A stretch of DNA of 6,717 nucleotides from positions 1 to 6,717 of the forward strand of contig JAOZJV010000206.1 of assembly GCA_029935695.1 (NCBI GenBank), in the 5' to 3' direction. This document shows positions 1-5,266 of this stretch, one piece after another. A program made the translations under genes and the position numbers. Each line of letters begins with the position of its first letter. Position 1 is the stretch's first letter. The notes beneath the pieces were generated by a model, which was given only the letters and a program-made list of their open reading frames with translations, was not told where the DNA came from and did not search any database. The DNA comes from Candidatus Krumholzibacteriia bacterium (GTDB taxonomy: Bacteria > Krumholzibacteriota > Krumholzibacteriia > LZORAL124-64-63).

Positions 1-998
1 CTTTCGCCAGCAAACACGAACTGGCCAAATGGGGCAAGGGCCGTGGCTTGCCTGTGATTTCATCCCTGGACGATATGATGGAGCGCTTTAATCGTCGCGA
101 TTTGTATGTGGTGGCCCGTATTGCGCTCTTCCTTGATGGTGAATTGGGCCGCCAGCGTCCGGATCTGGCCCTGAAAGATGCCGAAGGCAACCCCTGGAAT
201 GAGCGTGGTTGTTTCTGGATGGACCCGGCTCAACCGGAAGTCCGTGAGTATAATTTATCTCTGGCTCTGGAATTGGCCCGGGCGGGAGTTGACGAAATCC
301 AGTTCGACTATGTGCGGTTCCCCACCAATGGCTGGAAAGAGGATTGGTCCGATTCGGCAACTGTTGATATTGAAAAAGTAGCCATGGGGAGACGGGCCGT
401 CATCAACGCATTCCTGGCCGAGGCCCATGAAATTCTGGCTGCGGAAGATGTGCTCATTTCCGCCGATCTTTACGGCATCATGGCCTGGGGGCGCATGGAA
501 GATCTGGCTCTGACCGGCCAGCACGTGCCTTCTTTTGCACAGTATGTGGACATTATCTGCCCTATGATTTATCCCTCCCATTTTGCTCCTGGATTTGAAG
601 GTCGCAAGCGTCCGGGTGACGATCCCGAGTATTTTATTGGAGAAGGCACCCGTCGTTTTGCCGAGCTGGCTGATGGCCAGGCGGAAATCCGGCCCTGGTT
701 GCAAGCTTTCCCGTACCGTGTCAGCCAGTTTGACGGGCAATATATCAGCACCCAGATCGAGGCTGCCCGCCAGGCCGGCAGCACAGGTTGGTGTTTGTGG
801 AATCCAGCCTGCCGGTACAGTGTGGCTTTGAGTATCATGCCCGAAATGTGCATTCCGCAGCCTGTGGACCCGTTGCAGGGTGTGAGCTCGGTGATGATGG
901 CTGGAAAATCTGTTCCCGCGAGCCCAATTGTTGATCCCGCAACACTGTTGGGGACCATGGTCTCCACTCAACTGGCGGGTAAAGAAAATATCGAGTGA
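1..998 (+). CDS. Putative glycoside hydrolase, DUF4015 type (5' end missing)
   Basis: The frame is open from position 3 to the TGA at 996-998, so the gene begins outside the window; the TTG at 48 is internal. Visible family features, in order: YVVARIALFLD (about 105-137), RPDLALKDAEGNPW, the acidic block DEIQFDYVRFP at 291-323, ISADLYGIMAWG, a YVDIICPMIYPSHF segment and an IRPWLQAFPY segment, ending near GSTGWCLWNP. Together these match the putative glycosyl hydrolase domain once called DUF4015 (PF13200), a TIM-barrel fold related to carbohydrate-active enzymes. The acidic residues of DEIQFD and the SADLYG strand are the expected active-site region (inference). The substrate is unknown. About 50 residues after the domain (from near 850) are poor in recognisable motifs. 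The next gene starts 80 bases downstream with no terminator between them, so co-transcription is possible. Confidence 0.9.
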   Translation, partial: FASKHELAKWGKGRGLPVISSLDDMMERFNRRDLYVVARIALFLDGELGRQRPDLALKDAEGNPWNERGCFWMDPAQPEVREYNLSLALELARAGVDEIQFDYVRFPTNGWKEDWSDSATVDIEKVAMGRRAVINAFLAEAHEILAAEDVLISADLYGIMAWGRMEDLALTGQHVPSFAQYVDIICPMIYPSHFAPGFEGRKRPGDDPEYFIGEGTRRFAELADGQAEIRPWLQAFPYRVSQFDGQYISTQIEAARQAGSTGWCLWNPACRYSVALSIMPEMCIPQPVDPLQGVSSVMMAGKSVPASPIVDPATLLGTMVSTQLAGKENIE

Positions 999-1012
999 TT
1001 TTCCCATGGCAT

Positions 1013-1040
1013 CTGTCGGATATGGCGATTAGATTAAAAT
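1013..1040 (+). promoter_or_regulatory. Possible sigma70-type promoter for the aminotransferase gene
   Basis: A TAAAAT hexamer at 1035-1040 matches the -10 consensus at 5 of 6 positions. A weak -35-like CTGTCG at 1013-1018 (3 of 6) lies 16 bases upstream. Initiation here would leave a leader of about 30 bases. The -35 is poor and the site was found by eye, so this is only a candidate. The gene may instead be read from upstream. Confidence 0.2.
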
Positions 1041-1078
1041 GAAAATACCATACGGATTTTCCGCCAAAGGACCATGCC

Positions 1079-2287
1079 ATGTCTTTCAGCAAGATTGCCG
1101 AATCCATCGGTGCCTCCGCCACCCTGCAGCTTAATGCCCAGGCCGGGCGCATGCGCACCGCTGGCCTGCCTGTCATCCACCTTGGCGGTGGTGAACCCAA
1201 AAGCAAGGCTCCCGAGTCGGCCATCGAAGCCGGCATCGAAATGCTCCAAAGTGGCGAAATCCGCTACACACCCGCGTCCGGCACCGCAGCCATGAAGGAC
1301 GCCATCATCGATTACACTGAAAAACATTACGGCCGCAAGGTTGAGCGGGGCAACGTCATGGCCTCGGCGGGGGCCAAACAAGCCATCATGGTGGCCTTGA
1401 TTGCCCTGGTTGATCCCGGTGATGAAGTGGTTTATCCGGTGCCTTTCTGGGTCAGTTATCCTGAGATGGTGCGCCTGACCGGTGGTGTGCCGGTGGCCGT
1501 GCGCCCTGCCGATGGTTCATTCCAGCCCACAGTCGAAGAGATGATCGCCGCCATTGGTCCCCGCACCAAGGTTGTGCTGCTGAACAGCCCCAACAATCCC
1601 AGCGGAAAAGTTTTTGACCGGCAGTTCCTGGAAGGCCTGATCAGCCACTGCCAGGAAGCGGGAGTGGTTGTCATGATGGATGACATCTACCACCGCCTGG
1701 TATTCGACGGTCGGCAGCCAGTACGCTGTTATGATTGCACCGATCAGTCGGTGGATGATTCCTGCCTGGTGGTTCTCAACGGAGTGTCCAAACAATACGC
1801 CATGACGGGTTTCCGCATTGGCTGGGCAGTGGGGCCCCAGAATCTGATCAAGGTCATGAGCAACATCCAATCCCATCAGTCGGGTAATCCCTGCAGTCTG
1901 TCCCAACATGCAGCCGTGGCCGCCATCAAGGGTGCCCAGGGTTCGGTGAGTCAGTTGCGGAAAGATTTGGAGAACAACCGGGATGAGCTGGTGCGCCTGT
2001 TGCGGGAAATTCCTGGCCTGAAAGTGGATAATCCCGAAGGCACGTTCTATTGCTTCTGCGATTTCAGCGCTTTTGATGAAAATTCCACCCGTTTGGCTGC
2101 CTTCCTGCTGGAAAAAGTCATGGTGGTGACGGTGCCTGGCATCGAATTTGGAATGGAAGGCTTTTTGCGCCTGAGCTATTGCGGTGATGCCAAGGATGTG
2201 GTCGAAGGATTGCGCCGCATCAAGTGGATCCTCGATGCTGATGGCTCGGCCGAGCTGCAGGCCGGCGATACGGTGTTTACCCGGTGA
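1079..2287 (+). CDS. PLP-dependent class I/II aminotransferase (aspartate aminotransferase-like)
   Basis: A 402-residue fold-type I aminotransferase of normal length for the subgroup, cytosolic, moving an amino group between an amino acid and a 2-oxo acid. Key residues are visible: the Schiff-base lysine K238 in NGVSKQYAMTGFRIGW, the pyridine-binding D201 and Y204 in DDIYHRL, N173 in NSPNNPSG, W124 in the PFWVSYPEM segment, and the substrate-carboxylate arginine R364 in FLRLSYC. The N-terminal GGGEP motif (36-40) is usual for the aspartate aminotransferase Ib group. The start is ATG 1079, seven bases after AAAGGA (1066-1071). The ATG at 1074 is out of frame. Aspartate specificity is plausible, but prephenate, alanine or aromatic substrates cannot be excluded. 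CTG dominates leucine codons. The stop overlaps the next start (GTGA), suggesting coupled translation. Confidence 0.93.
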   Translation: MSFSKIAESIGASATLQLNAQAGRMRTAGLPVIHLGGGEPKSKAPESAIEAGIEMLQSGEIRYTPASGTAAMKDAIIDYTEKHYGRKVERGNVMASAGAKQAIMVALIALVDPGDEVVYPVPFWVSYPEMVRLTGGVPVAVRPADGSFQPTVEEMIAAIGPRTKVVLLNSPNNPSGKVFDRQFLEGLISHCQEAGVVVMMDDIYHRLVFDGRQPVRCYDCTDQSVDDSCLVVLNGVSKQYAMTGFRIGWAVGPQNLIKVMSNIQSHQSGNPCSLSQHAAVAAIKGAQGSVSQLRKDLENNRDELVRLLREIPGLKVDNPEGTFYCFCDFSAFDENSTRLAAFLLEKVMVVTVPGIEFGMEGFLRLSYCGDAKDVVEGLRRIKWILDADGSAELQAGDTVFTR

Positions 2288-2835
2288 GTGACTCTTCTCA
2301 CGAACCTGACTTCGGCATCCCAGATGAGGTTCTGGCCGAAGTGATGAAACTTCAGGCTGAAGTCAGCCTCCGGGCTGAAGCTCTTGCTGAAGGTTTGGGT
2401 ACCCTTCTGGTTTGCCGCCGAGGTTGTGACGATTGTTGCCAGGATGATCTGGCTGTATTTCCAGTGGAAGCTGAAGTCATCCGTCGTCACTGCGAACCTG
2501 TGCTCACTTTCGATCAACCCCATCCTCCCGGAAAATGTGCGTTTCTGGATGAAGACGGTGCCTGCCGGATTTATCCCTGGCGGCCTTACATATGCCGCAC
2601 CCAGGGATTGCCTTTGCGGTGGGGGGAAAATGACGGATCTGAAGAGCGTGGCATCTGCGCCTTGAATGCAGACGAGTTTCAGCGACAGGGTGCTGAACTG
2701 GCAGATTTGCCGCGGGAAGATTGCTGGACCATCGGTGAAATGGAGAGTCGGCTGGCTGGGTTGCAGGTTCGGGCTCTGGGTGTTTTCCAGGAAAATCTGC
2801 CAAGGGTCAAACTGCGTAACTTGTTTGCTGATTAG
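2284..2835 (+). CDS. YkgJ-family cysteine-cluster protein
   Basis: A 183-residue protein with the signature of the YkgJ/CxxCxxCC family (PF03692), thought to bind zinc or iron. No enzymatic role is established. Visible cysteines are C44, C48, C51 and C52 (CRRGCDDCC), C70, C85 (CAFLDEDGAC), C94, C104 in the YPWRPYICR segment, C125 and C147. The CRIYPWRPYICR stretch is the most diagnostic. It has no signal peptide or membrane helix, so it should be cytosolic. The GTG start at 2284 overlaps the upstream stop and has no clear Shine-Dalgarno, which fits translation by ribosomes finishing the aminotransferase. An in-frame ATG at 2344 (residue 21) would also keep every family cysteine, so the start is not certain. 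The first 20 residues are acidic and unremarkable. Confidence 0.88.
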   Translation: MSDSSHEPDFGIPDEVLAEVMKLQAEVSLRAEALAEGLGTLLVCRRGCDDCCQDDLAVFPVEAEVIRRHCEPVLTFDQPHPPGKCAFLDEDGACRIYPWRPYICRTQGLPLRWGENDGSEERGICALNADEFQRQGAELADLPREDCWTIGEMESRLAGLQVRALGVFQENLPRVKLRNLFAD

Positions 2836-2888
2836 ATGGAATAATCATTAAAAATAACCTGGAATATTAATACAGGCTTAATAGCATA

Positions 2889-2917
2889 TTGAAACAATAG
2901 GATATAAGTCGTGTAAA
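2889..2917 (+). promoter_or_regulatory. Possible sigma70-type promoter for the cytochrome gene
   Basis: TTGAAA at 2889-2894 (5 of 6 to the -35 consensus) is followed after 17 bases by TGTAAA at 2912-2917 (4 of 6 to the -10 consensus), within the most AT-rich part of the gap. Transcripts starting here would have a leader of nearly 290 bases containing all four hairpins. Chance matches are common in AT-rich DNA, so confidence is low. Confidence 0.25.
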
Positions 2918-2997
2918 TTCAATACCCTAGCAAAAATATTGTCTTTGATCTTCCTTATTGATTGATTACTTTTGTGACAAATACATGACGTGTTGAT

Positions 2998-3018
2998 AAA
3001 GAGGGTACTGCCCTCTTT
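2998..3018. terminator. Perfect 8-bp inverted repeat, weak terminator or attenuator candidate
   Basis: AAAGAGGG pairs perfectly with CCCTCTTT around a five-base TACTG loop. The distal arm ends in only three T and is followed by GCCTGG, so it lacks the long U-tract of a standard intrinsic terminator. It lies 163 bases after the YkgJ-family stop codon and could end that transcript, or act as an operator or RNA hairpin in the cytochrome leader. Confidence 0.4.
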
Positions 3019-3082
3019 GCCTGGGGCTGCTCGGGGAAAAGTCTGCTATTTATTTATCAGGCATGTGGTGGGATGATGGGGT

Positions 3083-3110
3083 GGCGGGCTCGTCGAGCCG
3101 CCCCTTATTT
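3083..3110 (+). terminator. GC-rich hairpin with T-rich tail, possible terminator or attenuator
   Basis: GGCTC (3087-3091) pairs with GAGCC (3095-3099) over a GTC loop. GGC (3083-3085) pairs with GCC (3100-3102) across a single bulged G. The tail is CC followed by TTATTT. The stem and short T-rich run resemble an imperfect Rho-independent terminator. It lies about 100 bases upstream of the cytochrome start, so it either ends upstream transcripts or attenuates transcription into the cytochrome. Confidence 0.4.
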
Positions 3111-3117
3111 AATTCTG

Positions 3118-3137
3118 GTCAACTAAATCCGGTTGAC
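3118..3137. repeat. Inverted repeat GTCAAC / GTTGAC
   Basis: GTCAAC (3118-3123) is the exact complement of GTTGAC (3132-3137) with eight bases between, and TTGACT recurs at 3148. Evenly arranged TTGAC half-sites could be an operator for a dimeric regulator. A leader hairpin is equally possible. No specific regulator is recognised. Confidence 0.4.
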
Positions 3138-3163
3138 TGGAAGGTGATTGACTCGATTTTGGA

Positions 3164-3189
3164 GTGACCGTCCGGTTTGCAACGGTCAC
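3164..3189 (+). promoter_or_regulatory. Perfect 8-bp hairpin just upstream of the cytochrome Shine-Dalgarno
   Basis: GTGACCGT (3164-3171) pairs perfectly with ACGGTCAC (3182-3189) over a ten-base loop. Two bases later comes the purine-rich ribosome-binding segment GGAGAAAGG (3192-3200), ten bases before ATG 3211. A stem this close to the Shine-Dalgarno could affect ribosome loading or mRNA stability, or the palindrome could be a protein-binding site on DNA. The repeat is seen directly; its role is inferred. Confidence 0.5.
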
Positions 3190-3210
3190 GTGGAGAAAGG
3201 TACTTGGCCT

Positions 3211-5118
3211 ATGTTTCACCGGTTGATGTTCCCCCTGGCTTTGCTGTTGCTGCTGGTGCCTGCGATGGTTTTTGCACTCAATTACCCCGATCATATTTGT
3301 GCGGATTGTCACTCCAACACTGGTGGTGAGCCCACCGAAGTTGATCACCACCATTTGGCTGGCAGTGCCCATGAGGACCTCGATTGCACTGAATGCCATG
3401 CGGATATCCACCAACTGCCTCACCTGGACGATCTGGCCACAGTGGACTGTGGTTCCTGCCATGAAGATGTAGCTGAGGAATACTATCAGCATGGTCGTGG
3501 TGTGGTGGGTGTTAACGACGCTGTCCCCACTTGCACCAATTGCCATGGTAGCCACCAAATTCTCCCACCTGGGGAAATTGCTTCGAAAGTGCATCCTTCG
3601 AACTTGCCCAATACCTGTGGCGCCTGCCATGAGAATCAGGAATTCATCAAGGCAAACAATATCAAGTTCAAGCATCCCATTGAAGTTTACCAAAAAGGTG
3701 TGCACGGTCAGGCTACTGCTGGTGGTAAAGACACGGCGGCATCCTGTAATGATTGTCACTCCACCGCCGGCAGTGCTCACCACATTCTGCCTCCCGGAAA
3801 CTTGAAATCGACCATCAATTATTTCAACATCTCTAAAACCTGTGGCACCTGTCACAGCACCATTCAGGACGAGTTTGAAAAAGGTATTCATGGTGAGTTG
3901 GTTGCCCGTGGTGAGGTTGATGCCCCCACTTGCACCCAATGTCACGGTGAGCACGGCATTTTGGCCACCGACGATCCACGGTCTCCTGTCAGCCCCTTCC
4001 GTGTGGCTGAAGCCACTTGCACTCCTTGCCATGACTCAGCCAAGTTGAATGAAAAGTATGACCTGCCTTCGGGTCGTCTGCAAAGTTATGTTGATTCTTA
4101 TCATGGACTGAAGAGCCGGGCCGGCGATCAAACCGTGGCCAACTGTTCGTCCTGTCACATGCCTCACCTTGTGCTGGCTGCAGACAATCCCAAATCATCG
4201 GTCAATACTGCCAACCTGGAAGCCACCTGTGGTTCCTGTCACCCGGGCATGTCCGCTGAAAAAGCATCTGAAACCAAGATCCACTCAGTGGCCGGTGAGG
4301 TTCGATCCGGTTGGCCCTACTGGGTGAAAATCATCTACCAGATTCTGATCTTCTGTGTCATCGGTGGCATGGCCGGTTACTGCCTGCTGGATTATTTGCG
4401 GCAAGTACGCAACATGATGCGCAAAAAACAGGTGCGGCGCATGGAAGCTGACGAAGTGGTGCAGCACACTGTTCTGGCCATCAGTTTCTCCGTGCTGGTC
4501 GTCACTGGTTTCAGCCTGCGTTACTACGATGCCTGGTGGGCGAACATGCTGTTCGGCCGTGAAGGCGGAGCTGCGATCCGTGGTCTGATTCACCGTGGGG
4601 CAGCCATTGTCATGACTCTGGGAGCCATCTGGCACCTGTTCTATCTGTTCACCCTCAAGGGCCGCATGTTCTTCAAGGATATGTCTCTGAGTTTCCTGGA
4701 TGCCAAGCAGTTCTATGGCATGATGATGTACAACCTTGGTCGCACCGATGAGCATCCCCAGATGCGCCGTTTCTCCTTCGTGGAGAAGGCTGAATACTGG
4801 GCCCTGATCTGGGGAACCATCGTCATGGCCATCACCGGTCTGGCCATGTGGTTCGAATCCTACCTGGTGGCTTATCTGGGCAAGGGTGTGCTGGAAGTCT
4901 TCCTGGTCATCCACTATTACGAAGCATGGCTGGCCTTCCTGGCCATCCTGGTGTGGCACATGTACGGTGTGATTTTCAATCCGCACCTGTACCCCATGAA
5001 CCCTTCGTGGCTCAATGGTAAAATGCCCAAAGAGATGTTCGAAGTGGAACATCCGGCTGCCAAATCTGTCGGTAATGTGGACAAGGCCAAGCGGTTGGGA
5101 CTGGAGAGAGACGTCTAG
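3211..5118 (+). CDS. Undecahaem cytochrome c / cytochrome b fusion, putative quinone-linked electron-transfer protein
   Basis: 635 residues. A signal peptide comes first (hydrophobic core about 5-20, likely cleavage after VFA22). The periplasmic domain has eleven CXXCH motifs, starting at C30, C59, C80, C108, C136, C179, C211, C241, C270, C312 and C340. Five membrane helices follow, at about 371-393, 417-436, 459-481, 528-547 and 561-588. Histidines H419, H461, H475, H568 and H583 in or beside these helices are candidate b-haem ligands, as in the Ni/Fe-hydrogenase/formate dehydrogenase b subunits (PF01292-like). The basic loop 400-410 places helix 1 running outside to inside. The likely role is exchanging electrons between menaquinone and periplasmic or outer-membrane cytochromes. 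The plan recalls Geobacter CbcL, but CbcL has nine c haems. ATG 3211 is chosen over the in-frame TTG 3148 because it has a Shine-Dalgarno and puts the signal peptide at the N-terminus. A terminator follows. Confidence 0.9.
   Translation: MFHRLMFPLALLLLLVPAMVFALNYPDHICADCHSNTGGEPTEVDHHHLAGSAHEDLDCTECHADIHQLPHLDDLATVDCGSCHEDVAEEYYQHGRGVVGVNDAVPTCTNCHGSHQILPPGEIASKVHPSNLPNTCGACHENQEFIKANNIKFKHPIEVYQKGVHGQATAGGKDTAASCNDCHSTAGSAHHILPPGNLKSTINYFNISKTCGTCHSTIQDEFEKGIHGELVARGEVDAPTCTQCHGEHGILATDDPRSPVSPFRVAEATCTPCHDSAKLNEKYDLPSGRLQSYVDSYHGLKSRAGDQTVANCSSCHMPHLVLAADNPKSSVNTANLEATCGSCHPGMSAEKASETKIHSVAGEVRSGWPYWVKIIYQILIFCVIGGMAGYCLLDYLRQVRNMMRKKQVRRMEADEVVQHTVLAISFSVLVVTGFSLRYYDAWWANMLFGREGGAAIRGLIHRGAAIVMTLGAIWHLFYLFTLKGRMFFKDMSLSFLDAKQFYGMMMYNLGRTDEHPQMRRFSFVEKAEYWALIWGTIVMAITGLAMWFESYLVAYLGKGVLEVFLVIHYYEAWLAFLAILVWHMYGVIFNPHLYPMNPSWLNGKMPKEMFEVEHPAAKSVGNVDKAKRLGLERDV
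3490..4242 (+). repeat. Four tandem two-haem modules inside the cytochrome
   Basis: At protein level the same unit occurs four times: a histidine in an HG pair (H94, H165, H227, H298), a stretch with glycines, CXXCH with a nearby second histidine (CHGSHQIL, CHSTAGSAHHIL, CHGEHGIL, CHMPHLVL), then about 25-28 residues to a second motif such as TCGACH or TCGTCH. First-haem cysteines lie 71, 62 and 71 residues apart. The extra histidines are plausible distal ligands, giving bis-histidine haems (inference). The DNA copies have diverged, so the duplication is old. Confidence 0.8.
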
Positions 5119-5137
5119 CCAATCCAATTTGAGAAAC

Positions 5138-5172
5138 AAGCCCGCTCCGTTTTACGGGGCGGGCTTTTTTTT
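5138..5172 (+). terminator. Strong Rho-independent terminator after the cytochrome gene
   Basis: AAGCCCGC (5138-5145) pairs with GCGGGCTT (5159-5166), and CCGT (5147-5150) with ACGG (5154-5157) over a TTT loop, joined by one T-G wobble: about 13 pairs in all. Eight T follow at 5165-5172. It lies 20 bases after the stop codon and should separate the cytochrome from the next gene. Confidence 0.95.
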
Positions 5173-5187
5173 GGCGCCGAAACAATG

Positions 5188-5198
5188 CTGATTATCAG
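5188..5198. promoter_or_regulatory. Small palindrome CTGATTATCAG upstream of the right-hand gene
   Basis: CTGAT and ATCAG are exact complements around a central T. Just downstream, AATAAT at 5201-5206 matches the -10 consensus at 5 of 6 positions, with a weak GAAACA (3 of 6) at 5179-5184, 16 bases upstream of it. If that promoter is real, the palindrome sits in its spacer, where a repressor would act. This is short enough to be chance. Confidence 0.25.
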
Positions 5199-5266
5199 TC
5201 AATAATACCCAGGACCAGCCGATACGGAAGATAAGAAAAAGTATCTTTGAACTCTGGGAGTCGGTC

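Larger units (their letters stand above)
2836..3210. other. 375-base gene-free region and probable cytochrome leader
   Basis: No convincing gene lies here. The first half is very AT-rich (16 G or C out of 60 at 2881-2940), unlike the flanking genes, and is the likely place for a promoter. The second half carries four inverted repeats at 2998-3018, 3083-3102, 3118-3137 and 3164-3189, each listed separately. TTGACT also occurs as a direct repeat at 3133 and 3148, 15 bases apart, with its partial complement GTCAA at 3118. The layout suggests an upstream promoter with a long structured 5' leader, or separate terminator and operator elements. Confidence 0.7.

Noticed and set aside
255..1007. 250-codon minus-strand frame opposite the glycoside hydrolase
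   Set aside because: The plus strand here shows clear family motifs throughout; the antisense product has none.
2971..2995. Possible FNR/CRP-type site around TTTGTGACAAAT
   Set aside because: Only one half-site resembles the consensus; the expected symmetric partner is absent at the right spacing.
3148..3210. Upstream TTG start adding 21 residues to the cytochrome
   Set aside because: It would bury the signal peptide, has no suitable Shine-Dalgarno and would run through the hairpin. ATG 3211 fits better.
3109..4032. 307-codon open frame on the minus strand inside the cytochrome gene
   Set aside because: It is antisense to the CXXCH repeats. Its composition (Thr, Val and Gly rich, with a Gln run) follows from reading their codons backwards; it has no recognisable domain and overlaps a certain gene.
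4285..5139. 284-codon open frame on the minus strand opposite the membrane domain
   Set aside because: It is very rich in His and Gln, as expected from the complement of hydrophobic and ATG/CTG codons, and resembles no family.
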